Shown: one piece after another, positions 9,390 to 17,632 of the stretch
How positions within the stretch are numbered: the first letter of the stretch is position 1
Layout: each line of letters opens with the position of its first letter
Source: JAWKUK01 sp964402175
Lineage (GTDB): Bacteria; Planctomycetota; UBA1135; GCA-002686595
DNA length: 64,000 nucleotides
NCBI GenBank assembly: GCA_964402175.1
Contig: CAYOBN010000012.1
Location: forward strand, 22,128-86,127
Reading direction: 5' to 3'
Position numbers and translations under genes: made by a program
Notes under the pieces: model-generated
The model's input: only the letters and a program-made list of their open reading frames with translations
Database searches by the model: none
What the model was told of the DNA's origin: nothing

Positions 9390-10388
9390 TCAGCTCTGCT
9401 GTGCGCTCTCGCTCTGGCACTGTTCGAGGACCTCACGCACCGCGGCTTCTACGGGCTCGGGGGCGTGGAGTTGGAGCAAGTGATCGGCCTCGTCGACGTA
9501 GGAGAGGGTGCCCGCGCGGACCGCGCCCGCGATCCGCGCCCCTTCTTCGGCCCAGAGGCGATTGAACTCCGCGCGCGGAAACGTGCGCGGGACGCGGTCA
9601 GCGGCGAGCGTCTCGCGCGAGACGAGGACGTGGGTGGGCGGCGCGCCGAGGTCGCTCGCTCTTTGTACCTGCTCGAGCGTGCGCGCCTCCGCGGCGAGTT
9701 CTTGGGCTGCTGCGCGTCGGACGCGCGGGTCGAGCTCGAACGCGTCCAGGAGTCGGCGCTGCTTCGCAGGCAGCGGCAGCCATCCATTGCGCCCGCCGCG
9801 CCACGAGAGGAGCCGCACCACACCGAGCCGCGCGAGCAGGTTCCCGAAGTGGATCGCGAGCGGTGAGGCCTCGGGCGCCTCGACCTGTTCGCGCCGCAGC
9901 CGATCGCGGAGCGTGTCGGGATGGGGATCGACCAGCACCACACCCGCCGTCTCGAACGGATACCGGTGCGCGTAGACACGCGCGACGTGGGCCCCCGAAC
10001 CGTGCGCGACGAGCACCGTGCGCCGCTTCGGATCCGGCACGAGCTTGCGCAGCATCTGGTGGAGCTCGCGCGCCAGCGATTCGCCGTCGCGCGGCTCTGG
10101 GCCCGGGTCGCTCCAACCGAGGCCCGCGCGGTCGTAGACGATCACCCGCGCGTCGGGCGCAAAGCGCTCGGGGAGGCTGCCCCAGTGGGTCGACCACGCG
10201 CCCTCGTCCGCCTCGAAGACGACCACCAGCGGGCCTGCCCCGTACGAGCGCGCGTGGAGCCGATGGCCGCCGACATCCACGAGCTGCCCCGGGGCGGGCC
10301 AAGCGCGGCGGTCCCGACGGCGGCACCACGACTCGACGGCGTAGCCGGCGAGGGGCAGCAACAGCGGGGAGTACGGGAGCAACGACAC
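9390..10388 (-). CDS. Alpha/beta hydrolase, first gene of TPR-CRTAC1 operon
   Basis: 332 residues from a GTG at 10388; the open frame further upstream runs through the terminator hairpin at 10437-10466 and is unlikely to be coding. A short hydrophobic N-terminus (LLPYSPLLLPLAGYAV) may anchor it. The hydrolase fold shows VVVFEADEGAWS (oxyanion loop) and LVAHGSGAHVAR, where Ser131 is the probable nucleophile although the elbow reads H-G-S-G-A rather than the classical G-x-S-x-G. ADHLLQLHAPE carries the catalytic His (about 303). Substrate unknown. A short GCTGA triple repeat follows the stop. Confidence 0.8.
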   Translation of the reverse strand: MSLLPYSPLLLPLAGYAVESWCRRRDRRAWPAPGQLVDVGGHRLHARSYGAGPLVVVFEADEGAWSTHWGSLPERFAPDARVIVYDRAGLGWSDPGPEPRDGESLARELHQMLRKLVPDPKRRTVLVAHGSGAHVARVYAHRYPFETAGVVLVDPHPDTLRDRLRREQVEAPEASPLAIHFGNLLARLGVVRLLSWRGGRNGWLPLPAKQRRLLDAFELDPRVRRAAAQELAAEARTLEQVQRASDLGAPPTHVLVSRETLAADRVPRTFPRAEFNRLWAEEGARIAGAVRAGTLSYVDEADHLLQLHAPEPVEAAVREVLEQCQSESAQQS

Positions 10389-10436
10389 GGGGGGGCAGGA
10401 TCCTATCCCGGCCCGCGCAAAGACAGGCTCAAAAGA

Positions 10437-10466
10437 GGAGCGCCGGCCCTGCCCGACCGGCGCTCC
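10437..10466 (-). terminator. Rho-independent-like terminator
   Basis: Ten-base-pair GC-rich stem (GGAGCGCCGG / CCGGCGCTCC) with a 10-nt loop, followed on the minus strand by CTCTTTTGA. It lies 168 bp beyond the stop of the hydrolase at 10634 and before the start at 10388. Confidence 0.6.
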
Positions 10467-10633
10467 GAATCGTCTCCTGCCTACCCTCACCCGCGCCCAG
10501 GCTGCACTCGGAAGCGCGCCGAGCCGGGGGAGGCGACGCGTTGCAGTCCCGCGTCGGGCATCTCTCCGCTCCAACCGGGGAGTTGGATGCGCGGACGCGC
10601 AAAAAACTCCCCGAATCCGGCGCGGGTTCCGGT

Positions 10634-11416
10634 TCAGGCCCCCGCGAGGTGGGCGCGCAGCGCGGCCACGACCGGCCCGGGGCGCTCCATCGGCGCCATG
10701 TGGCCCGCGCCCGGCACGACGACGGCGCGGCCGCGCGGGGCGGCGGCGGCCATCGCTTCGGACAGCGGGGGCGGGGTCAGCGCGTCGAGCTCGCCGCAGA
10801 GGGCCAGGAACGGCACGGCGAGGGAGCGCAGGACGGCCATCCGGTCCGGGCGGTCGCGCATCCCGCGCAGGGCGGCCACGATCGTCTCGTACGGGGTGGC
10901 CTCGATGGTCGTCAGGAGGCGCGCGCGCAGGGCGGCGTCCGTCCCGGGCGCGACGAGCTTGGCCACGAGCTCCCGCGCGAACGTGGCGCGGCCGACCTCG
11001 AGGAGGCGCTCGACCGCCGCGTCGCGCCGGGCGCGGCCGGCTTCGTCCTCGCCTTCGGCGCGCGAGTCGACGAGCGCGAGCGAGCGCAGGCGGCCCGGGT
11101 GGCGCTCGGCGAACGCGAGCGCCGCGTAGCCGCCCATCGACAGGCCGACGACGTGGGCGCGCTCGACGCCGAGGTGATCGAGCAGCCCCGCCAGGTCGTC
11201 GGCGTGCTGTTCCATCGTGAGCCGGTCGCCGCCAGGAATGGGGCTCCGGCCGAAGCCGCGGAGGTCGGGGGCGATGCAGGTCGCGACGTCAGCGAGGCCC
11301 TCCCAGGTCTCCCGCCACATGCTGTGGTCGAGGGGAAAGCCGTGGACGAGCAGGGTGGGGGGGCCGGCGCCGTGGACGTGCGCGGCCAGAGGACGGTGCG
11401 GGTCGTGGGACAACAC
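10634..11416 (-). CDS. Alpha/beta fold hydrolase
   Basis: 260 residues, the usual length of a compact cytosolic alpha/beta hydrolase (esterase, lactonase or enol-lactone hydrolase type). LLVHGFPLDHSMW is the oxyanion-hole region, GLSMGGYAAL holds nucleophile Ser93, CGELDALTPP holds Asp211 and PGAGHMAPME holds His239, so the triad is complete. No signal peptide. It is divergent from the secreted protein at 11527. The 3-oxoadipate enol-lactonase-like look (DLRGFGRSP, GAGHMAPMERP) is a family resemblance and does not identify the substrate. Confidence 0.85.
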   Translation of the reverse strand: MLSHDPHRPLAAHVHGAGPPTLLVHGFPLDHSMWRETWEGLADVATCIAPDLRGFGRSPIPGGDRLTMEQHADDLAGLLDHLGVERAHVVGLSMGGYAALAFAERHPGRLRSLALVDSRAEGEDEAGRARRDAAVERLLEVGRATFARELVAKLVAPGTDAALRARLLTTIEATPYETIVAALRGMRDRPDRMAVLRSLAVPFLALCGELDALTPPPLSEAMAAAAPRGRAVVVPGAGHMAPMERPGPVVAALRAHLAGA

Positions 11417-11458
11417 GGGGGCGAGTGTAGTGGACCCGCCGGTCTTCTGGCGGCGCGC

Positions 11459-11464
11459 TACAGT
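11459..11464 (+). promoter_or_regulatory. Possible -10 element
   Basis: TACAGT 62 bp before the start at 11527, in the gap between divergent genes. No convincing -35 hexamer is seen at the right distance. Confidence 0.25.
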
Positions 11465-11526
11465 GTCCCTGCGCGGGCTGTGTCTGCAGCCGCGCCTTCT
11501 CCGTTTCGATCTCTAGCTGAACGACC

Positions 11527-13062
11527 ATGCACCTGCGCCCCCTCTCCCTGCTCACCGCGCTCGCCGCGACTTCGGCCGCGGCCCTCGCCCAGAACGACGA
11601 GTGTGCGACCGCGACGACCCTGACCGCCGGTGTCGCGCTCCCTTTCGACACGTCGAGCGCGTCGCTGAGCGCGCCCGCTTGGCCGTGCGCCGGAGCGAGC
11701 ACCTCGCCGGACCTCTGGTACGTCTTCACCGCCACGGTGACTGCGACCCACCGCTTCGAGACCTGCGGCTCCTCGTACGACACCGCGCTGCAGGTGTTCA
11801 GCGGCTCGTGCGCGGCGCTCACCTCGGTGGCCTGCAACGATGACTCCTGCCAGCTCTCGAGCCGCGTCGAGGTCCCGCTGAACGCGGGCGACGTGCGCTA
11901 CATCCGCGTCGGCGGCTTCGGCGCGAACTCCATCGGAGCGGGCACGATCCTCGCCGAGCCGCTTGTGCCCGCCGCGCCGAGCCTCGTCGCGCACTATCCG
12001 CTCGACGACACGAACACGACCTGCGCTGACATCTCGGGCAACAACATCGTCGGCGTCTACAACGGCGGCACGCGCGGTCAGGCTGGCGCAGCGCCCGGTA
12101 CGGGCTCGAGCGTCAGCTTCAACGGCGCTGGCGACCACGTCGAGATCTTCGGCGTGCCGCAGCTCGATCAGCTCATTCAGGACTTCACGGCGATGACGTG
12201 GTTCCGTGCGTCGGCGCTGCCCGTCGGCACCGCTGTCCAGCGCCTCTTCGGCAACCAAGGTCCGGGCGGGAGCTGGTCGTTCGGCCTGCGCGGTAACGTC
12301 GGCCTGCGGTTCACGACGCACGCGGTCCTCGACTACGACGTCCCGGTCGTGCTCAACGCGGGCCAGTGGTACCACCTCGCGGTTGCGATGGACATCGGCA
12401 ACGACGTCACCTTCTACCTGAACGGCGCTCCGATCGGCACCGTCGCAGGGACGCTGCCGGCGCGGACGCCGAATACGTCCTACATGATCGGCGCCTGGAA
12501 CCCGCCCGGCACGATCCCGGAGTTCTTCAACGGCAACCTGGACGACGTGCAGGTCTACGAGGGCGTGCTGACGCCCGCCCAGATCCAGCAGCTCTTCAAC
12601 AACCCGGGGACGAGCCTCGGCTCGAACAGCGGCATCGGCACGACGTACTGCTCGCCCGCCGTCGCGAACTCGACGGGCCAGCCGGCGGCGATCACCGCGG
12701 CCGGCAGCATCGTCGCGGCGACGAACAACGTCACGCTGACCGCGCGCCAACTGCCGCTGAACGCCTTCGGCTTCTTCCTGACGAGCCGCACCCAAGGCGC
12801 GATCAACCAGCCGGGCGGCAGCCAGGGTGTGCTCTGCCTCACGGGTTCGATCGGCCGTTATGTCGGCCCGGGCCAGATCCGTAACTCGGGCGCGACGGGC
12901 GAGTTCTCGCTCGCGCTGAACCTGACCCAGCACCCGACCCCGAGCGGCTTCGTGTCGGTCCTCGCGGGCGACACCTGGAACTTCACCGCGTGGTACCGCG
13001 ACGCGGTGGGCGGCGTGGCGACCTCGAACTTCACGAACGGGCGCTCGATCCTGTTCCAGTGA
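11527..13062 (+). CDS. Secreted LamG-domain protein with shared C-terminal module
   Basis: 511 residues: signal peptide 1-21; a pre-peptidase C-terminal-like beta domain about 24-145 (ECATATTL, PDLWYVFTATVTATHRF, YDTALQVFSGSC); a LamG/concanavalin-like lectin domain about 151-352 (LVAHYPLDDT, AGQWYHLAVAMD, GNLDDVQVYEGVLTPAQIQQ); and from Cys375 to the end the module shared by seven proteins here (YCSPAVANSTGQPA, FGFFLTSRTQG, LCLTGSIGRYVGPGQI, TWNFTAWYRD). Probably exported and carbohydrate- or surface-binding. A perfect hairpin follows 26 bp after the stop. Confidence 0.9.
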   Translation: MHLRPLSLLTALAATSAAALAQNDECATATTLTAGVALPFDTSSASLSAPAWPCAGASTSPDLWYVFTATVTATHRFETCGSSYDTALQVFSGSCAALTSVACNDDSCQLSSRVEVPLNAGDVRYIRVGGFGANSIGAGTILAEPLVPAAPSLVAHYPLDDTNTTCADISGNNIVGVYNGGTRGQAGAAPGTGSSVSFNGAGDHVEIFGVPQLDQLIQDFTAMTWFRASALPVGTAVQRLFGNQGPGGSWSFGLRGNVGLRFTTHAVLDYDVPVVLNAGQWYHLAVAMDIGNDVTFYLNGAPIGTVAGTLPARTPNTSYMIGAWNPPGTIPEFFNGNLDDVQVYEGVLTPAQIQQLFNNPGTSLGSNSGIGTTYCSPAVANSTGQPAAITAAGSIVAATNNVTLTARQLPLNAFGFFLTSRTQGAINQPGGSQGVLCLTGSIGRYVGPGQIRNSGATGEFSLALNLTQHPTPSGFVSVLAGDTWNFTAWYRDAVGGVATSNFTNGRSILFQ

Positions 13063-13088
13063 GCGCGCGCCGCGTTCGCTGATGGGCC

Positions 13089-13129
13089 ACCACCGGCCGC
13101 TGGGAACCCGGTTCCCAGCGGCCGGTGGT
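13089..13129 (+). terminator. Long perfect hairpin after LamG gene
   Basis: A 19-bp perfect inverted repeat (ACCACCGGCCGCTGGGAAC and its complement) with a 3-nt loop, 26 bp past the stop at 13062. Only a weak T-rich tail (GTTCTGG) follows, but stem and position fit a transcription terminator. Confidence 0.65.
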
Positions 13130-13381
13130 CGTTCTGGCGAGGTCCATTGCGCTTCGCGAGCGCGCGCTCGGGGCAAGTGCGAGGCCGCCGTGGTCGCTGC
13201 GCGGGTGTTCCCGGACGTGGGGTCGGTCAGCCATGGTCCCGCGCCGCGGGATCCATACGACTCGGTCAGTCGCTTCGCAGCGGACTTTCGGCCGAGCCGG
13301 CTGATGCAGGTCAGGGGATCGAATACGAAGGCGCGCGTACCGTCGCTCGAGGGACGACGCAGGATCCAGAGCACACTGCCG

Positions 13382-13495
13382 TCCCTGCGTTACCTGATGC
13401 GGCTATGGACCAGTGGCGGCCAGTCCATGGGTTTCCCCCTGAACTCCAACGTTCCCGGCGCGCTGGAGATCACGTACCGCTGGGCTGTGGTGTGA
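13382..13495 (+). pseudogene. 3' relic of a C-terminal-module gene
   Basis: The end of this stretch reads SNVPGALEITYRW and matches, at nucleotide level too (about 25 of 26 bases in CGGCGCGCTGGAGATCACGT..CCGCTG), the last codons of the gene at 15628-17331 (SNFSGALEITFR, stop). Here the stop TGA is TGG and the frame runs four codons further. No credible upstream coding sequence remains, so this is the tail of a deleted or decayed family member. Confidence 0.6.
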
Positions 13496-13552
13496 TGCGT
13501 GCGATGTCGCACCATGGGGCGCACAGTCGGGCGCACACTTGGGTATAAAGGT

Positions 13553-13630
13553 GTCCCATCCGTGGGACTGGGCCATGGGGTTTCCCTTGGGTTTGCCCCG
13601 AAAATGGCGGACGTTTCCCATCCGTGGGAC
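13553..13630. promoter_or_regulatory. Two inverted repeats GTCCCA-TCCG-TGGGAC
   Basis: At 13553-13568 GTCCCA-TCCG-TGGGAC, and at 13615-13630 the near copy TTCCCA-TCCG-TGGGAC, 62 bp apart. They resemble the 17-bp palindromes at 5155, 45255, 59370 and 63856 but with a 4-nt spacer. They sit about 290-360 bp upstream of the beta-helix gene. Confidence 0.4.
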
Positions 13631-13804
13631 AATTGCGCAATGGAACGAGAATTGCTGCAGCGAGAGGGCACTCGCATGCATCTGCGACCGTCGCGGATGC
13701 GCGCTTCCCCGCAATCCGCACGTCCTCAGTAACCTGCAAGGGCAGGGTGCCTAGAACGGTGAGCCGGATCGCACTGCCACGAGGAAAGCCTGACATGCAA
13801 AGCT

Positions 13805-13868
13805 CAGCACGACAGCACGACAGCACGACAGCACGACAGCACGACAGCACGACAGCACGACAGCACGA
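13805..13868. repeat. Octanucleotide tandem repeat, 8 perfect copies
   Basis: CAGCACGA repeated eight times without error, ending 48 bp before the GTG start of the beta-helix protein. The unit is not a multiple of three and the tract is outside a convincing reading frame, so length changes would alter spacing of upstream control elements rather than an encoded repeat. Confidence 0.95.
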
Positions 13869-13916
13869 GGTAGCACACGCGGCGACCGCCGATCCCGACG
13901 CGCTGCGGCTGGTACC

Positions 13917-15521
13917 GTGGCGCGGCTGCTTGGGACCTTGGCGCTCACGACGGGCGTCGCGGTGAGCCAGGGCATCCCGTCCAACGTCCTCCTGGTTCGG
14001 GAGCTCACGCCTCCTCCGACGACGCCGGATGGACTGACTTGGGCGACAGCCTTCCAGAATCCGCAGGATGCGCTCGTAGCCGTGGGTGCACCCGGATCCA
14101 CCCGCAATGAGATCTGGGTCGCCGAAGGCACCTACGCCCCCACCTCGACCTCCGATCGCACCGTGTCCTTCGTGCTCGTTCCGGGCACACGCCTCTACGG
14201 AGGCTTCCTCGGAACCGAGTCGAACCTCCAAGATCGACCGACGCCGCTGGCCACAACGACCCTCACGGGTGACATCGACAACAGCCCCTTCACCGTGACC
14301 GCGGACAGCTTCCATGTGGTCCGGGTCGATGAACCCGGCTTGTATTTCATCGAGGGCTTCACCATCGAGCGCGGTGCCGCCATCCCCGCGAGCGGCAACC
14401 CCGTAGCGGGTGACCCGAACAACTGGGGTGGCGGCCTGCTGGCCTACCTACCTGGCGCCAGCGAGGACATCACCGAGCTCGAGATCCGCGACGTCACCTT
14501 CCGCAACTGCCTCGCCGGCGGCGGTGGTGGCCTGGCCGCAGGGGGGAGCGGCGTCGACTTCGTGCGCGTCTCGCGTTGCGTCTTCGAGAACAACATCGGC
14601 TTCAGCCGCGATCCCGACGTCGATGTGGGCCACCTCGGCGTCGGCGGAGGGGCCCTGTTCTGGAACATCGGGGGCACCGATCTTCTGCGCTTTCAAGGCG
14701 ATGAAGGCACCGGACTCCAGAGCGTGATCGAGGGCGTCTACATCTACCACTCGCGCTTCTCCGGCAACACGTCGACTTACGGCGGCGGCATCTGCGTCGC
14801 GAACGCACGAGAGAACATCTGGTTGGTCAACAACCTGCTGCATCGGAACTCGGCCTGCGGTGGCGGCGGACTCTTCGAGTACCACGGCAGCGGTTCGATC
14901 GGCGGGGTGCCCGCGGGCTGGCCGCGGGTCGAATTCTGCACGTTCTCGTCCAACTCGGCCCTCGACAACCTCGGGCCCGCCGGTAGCCTCTGGTCCGGGG
15001 GCGGGGCCATCCACACGCAATGGGGCGTGGGCGGAACCCTGCCGAACCCGTCGATCGTCGTGCGCAGCTCGATCCTCTGGGGCAACTTCGACCAGACCCC
15101 GGCCACGAACGACGCGGCCAGCATCGGCGGGGCGGCGGCGGTCGCCGCCCTGGTCGACTCCAGCGACGTGCAGCGCACGACCTCTTCGCTGCCTTGGCCT
15201 GGCCCGGACAACATCAACCAGGATCCGCTCTTCGTCAACGCGGTCGGGGGCAACCTGCGGCTGTCCTTCGGCTCTCCGTGCATCGATGGAGCGGAGGACC
15301 TCGTCCTCGATCGAGTGATCGGCCTCGGTGACTTCGCGGACGTCGACCGCAACGGGGTTTTTGGGGGAACGAACGGGCAGCACCTGCCGGTGGACCTCGA
15401 CCTGACCCCGGCGCGCGAGTCTCTCTTCCTCCTCGTGCCGCCGCTCACGTTGGCGATTCCGACCGTCCGCGCGGACATGGGTTGCTACGAGTACGTCCTC
15501 GGCAACCCGGGTGCCCAGTGA
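13917..15521 (+). CDS. Secreted right-handed beta-helix protein, choice-of-anchor Q type
   Basis: 534 residues from GTG 13917. The N-terminus (VARLLGTLALTTGVAVSQG) is a signal peptide. IWVAEGTYAPTSTSDRTVSF followed by RLYGGFLGTE is the usual entry into planctomycetal/Bacteroidota beta-helix proteins; glycine-rich turns (GGGGGLAAGGSG, STYGGGICVAN, GGGGLFEYHG) mark successive coils. The C-terminus GNLRLSFGSPCIDGAEDL through VRADMGCYEYV is a choice-of-anchor Q domain. Likely extracellular, possibly polysaccharide-binding. It precedes the FG-GAP-like gene by 106 bp, a pair mirrored at 38742-36728 where this partner is truncated. Confidence 0.88.
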   Translation: MARLLGTLALTTGVAVSQGIPSNVLLVRELTPPPTTPDGLTWATAFQNPQDALVAVGAPGSTRNEIWVAEGTYAPTSTSDRTVSFVLVPGTRLYGGFLGTESNLQDRPTPLATTTLTGDIDNSPFTVTADSFHVVRVDEPGLYFIEGFTIERGAAIPASGNPVAGDPNNWGGGLLAYLPGASEDITELEIRDVTFRNCLAGGGGGLAAGGSGVDFVRVSRCVFENNIGFSRDPDVDVGHLGVGGGALFWNIGGTDLLRFQGDEGTGLQSVIEGVYIYHSRFSGNTSTYGGGICVANARENIWLVNNLLHRNSACGGGGLFEYHGSGSIGGVPAGWPRVEFCTFSSNSALDNLGPAGSLWSGGGAIHTQWGVGGTLPNPSIVVRSSILWGNFDQTPATNDAASIGGAAAVAALVDSSDVQRTTSSLPWPGPDNINQDPLFVNAVGGNLRLSFGSPCIDGAEDLVLDRVIGLGDFADVDRNGVFGGTNGQHLPVDLDLTPARESLFLLVPPLTLAIPTVRADMGCYEYVLGNPGAQ

Positions 15522-15627
15522 TCTGACACCCTCGAATTGCGGCGGGTCGCATTGCTCGTGAGTGCGTGCAACCCGCCGGACAGCCCACTCCTGGACCGAC
15601 TCGGACCACCGCTGACGGACTTTCGCC

Positions 15628-17331
15628 ATGACCATGCTGGCTTCGATCGCGCTCGTTGTTGCCCCTACCATGACCCAGTTGCCCGCGTGGGACGTCAGCC
15701 CCGATCCGGTGCGGCAGTTGCTCAGCTTTGGGCTGGCGGTCGACATTCACCGAGAGAGAATGGCGGTGGCTGTGGCGTACGGAGGCCCAATGGGTAACAA
15801 CCCGGTTCATGGTCCCGGAGAAGTCGTTGTATTCGATCGGGTATCGACGGGGTGGATTCGGAATGCCGTTATCTCCTGCCCCGACGTCGCAAGTTCGTAT
15901 CACGCGAGCTTCGCGCGCAGAATTCAAGTGAACGGGAATCACTTGGCCGTAGCCGATCCGCAGAGGACGATTCTCGGTACCCCCTTCGCTGGCACACTCT
16001 GGTGTTACGACGAAACGTCCAGTGGCTGGGAGCTCCGTCAACAGATCCACCGTGCCCCGCAGCAGGGTTACGGTGCGTACATCTCGATGGATGAGGATCG
16101 ACTTGCCGTCTCGTCGTCATACGTTCTCGGCCAGACGGCATTCGGCACGCGCGAGGTCGGCGCCGTGGACATCTACGAGCGCGTCCAAGGTCGTTGGACG
16201 CTGACCGACACCCTCACCCCGGTCGATCTCGGACCACGCGGGACGACCCAGCACTTTGGCCTCAACGTCCGCCTGCATGGTGACCTCCTCATCGCGGGTA
16301 CCGATCGCAGCTCGGTCTACGCCTCGTCCATCGGCGAGGTTCGTGTGTTCGAGCGTGACGGGAGTGGCTGGAACGAGCGGCAGGTGCTGAATGCGCCGTG
16401 GGACTACGCAAGGTCCAGGTACGGGACAAGCGGACTGGCTCTCGATGACGAGTGGATCATGGTCGGCGACGCCCCGATCATGGGGTCCTACAGTGTGGCT
16501 CTGTCCCGCTCGCCGCGCGTGTGGATCTACCGCCGCGGTCCGCTGCCGGGGTCGCCTTGGACCCTCTTCCAGTACATCGAGCCCAGCCATTGGTGGGTGT
16601 CCATCAACCAGGCCGATGAATTCGGCTTCTCCGTCGCCCTCAGCGGCAACCGCATGGTCGTCGGTGCCCCGAGGGCGGAGAACTCCCTCGGCCAACGCTC
16701 CTTGGGGCAGGCTTGGGTCTTCGAGTTCAACGGCACCTCCTGGGTGGAGACCCAGAGGCTGACCACGCCCGAGGTCGAGAATCCTGGTGCGAGCCCCCAG
16801 TACCTCGGCTGGTCCGTCGACATCGACGGTCCCTACATCGCGGTCGGTGACTCCCATGCCCCAGCGGGCAACCCCTCCGTCACGCCGGTAGGCAAGGCCT
16901 ACGTCTACGAGAACGGCCTCGGGACCCCCACCTGCGTCGGAGTGCCGAACGCGACCGGTCAACCCGCGCTTCTCACCGCCCGCGGCAGCGACTACGCCCA
17001 TTTCGGCTACGTCGACTTCTTCGGCAGCTCGTTCCCGCCCCTCAGCGTCGGACTGCTGGTCGCCGCGCCCCTCCAGAGCTTCGTGGCGAACCCGGCGGGC
17101 AGCCAGGGCAACCTCTGCCTCGGCGGCACCCTGCGCCGCCTCGGCCACCGCCCTGCCGACGCCCAGGGCAACTGGTCCCTCGCCTACGAGCTGCCTGCCG
17201 CCGGCTCCATCCCCCCGAACCAACCCGCGATCACGCCGGGCACCACGTGGCACTTCCAGGCCTGGTACCGCCAGCCGGGCACCCCGCCGACCTCGAACTT
17301 CTCCGGCGCGCTGGAGATCACGTTCCGCTGA
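15628..17331 (+). CDS. Secreted beta-propeller protein with shared C-terminal module
   Basis: 567 residues; hydrophobic start (MLASIALVVAPTMT) acts as signal peptide. Six or seven blades of a degenerate FG-GAP-like propeller follow, each centred on a strand such as GNHLAVADPQ, EDRLAVSSSYV, GDLLIAGTDRS, SGNRMVVGAPRAEN or GPYIAVGDSHAP, the pattern of integrin-alpha-like repeats lacking acidic calcium loops. From about residue 433 the shared C-terminal module begins (TCVGVPNATGQPA, LCLGGTLRR, TWHFQAWYRQ). Paralogue of the protein at 36728-38452, with the same domain order. Confidence 0.88.
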   Translation: MTMLASIALVVAPTMTQLPAWDVSPDPVRQLLSFGLAVDIHRERMAVAVAYGGPMGNNPVHGPGEVVVFDRVSTGWIRNAVISCPDVASSYHASFARRIQVNGNHLAVADPQRTILGTPFAGTLWCYDETSSGWELRQQIHRAPQQGYGAYISMDEDRLAVSSSYVLGQTAFGTREVGAVDIYERVQGRWTLTDTLTPVDLGPRGTTQHFGLNVRLHGDLLIAGTDRSSVYASSIGEVRVFERDGSGWNERQVLNAPWDYARSRYGTSGLALDDEWIMVGDAPIMGSYSVALSRSPRVWIYRRGPLPGSPWTLFQYIEPSHWWVSINQADEFGFSVALSGNRMVVGAPRAENSLGQRSLGQAWVFEFNGTSWVETQRLTTPEVENPGASPQYLGWSVDIDGPYIAVGDSHAPAGNPSVTPVGKAYVYENGLGTPTCVGVPNATGQPALLTARGSDYAHFGYVDFFGSSFPPLSVGLLVAAPLQSFVANPAGSQGNLCLGGTLRRLGHRPADAQGNWSLAYELPAAGSIPPNQPAITPGTTWHFQAWYRQPGTPPTSNFSGALEITFR

Positions 17332-17396
17332 CCCACGCGGCGCACCGCAAGCGTCCTTCCCGAGGTCGCGTGCCTGCTCTCGAGCGCGCGCCGCGG

Positions 17397-17465
17397 GTGA
17401 AGCTGATGCACCGCTCCGACCGGGGAGCGCAGTACACAAGCGACAGCTCACAGCAGCTTACGGCT
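17397..17465 (+). pseudogene. IS3-family transposase relic
   Basis: Translation gives VKLMHRSDRGAQYTSDSS, the conserved HSDRGxQYTS block of the rve integrase domain of IS3 OrfB transposases, including the second catalytic Asp. Flanking sequence no longer resembles a transposase and no terminal inverted repeats are seen, so only a fragment of about 70 bp persists after the stop of the propeller gene. Confidence 0.65.
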
Positions 17466-17632
17466 GGCTTGCCACGGCTACCCCAAGTGCTCGGCGGGCT
17501 CCGCCTCTCCTCGGCCTTCCCGATGCACGGTGACCGTCGCAGGGGCACCTCAGGTCATCTGTGGTCCCCACGGACCCAGGGTCCACTGGACCGGACAGGG
17601 GCACGGACAGGGACGAGGAGCCAACGCGGCGC

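Noticed and set aside
11458..13374. Long minus-strand frame opposite the LamG gene
   Set aside because: Arg/Ala/Val-rich mirror frame; the plus strand has signal peptide, LamG and the shared module.
13805..13868. Tandem octamers considered as a CRISPR-like array
   Set aside because: Units are contiguous 8-mers without spacers.
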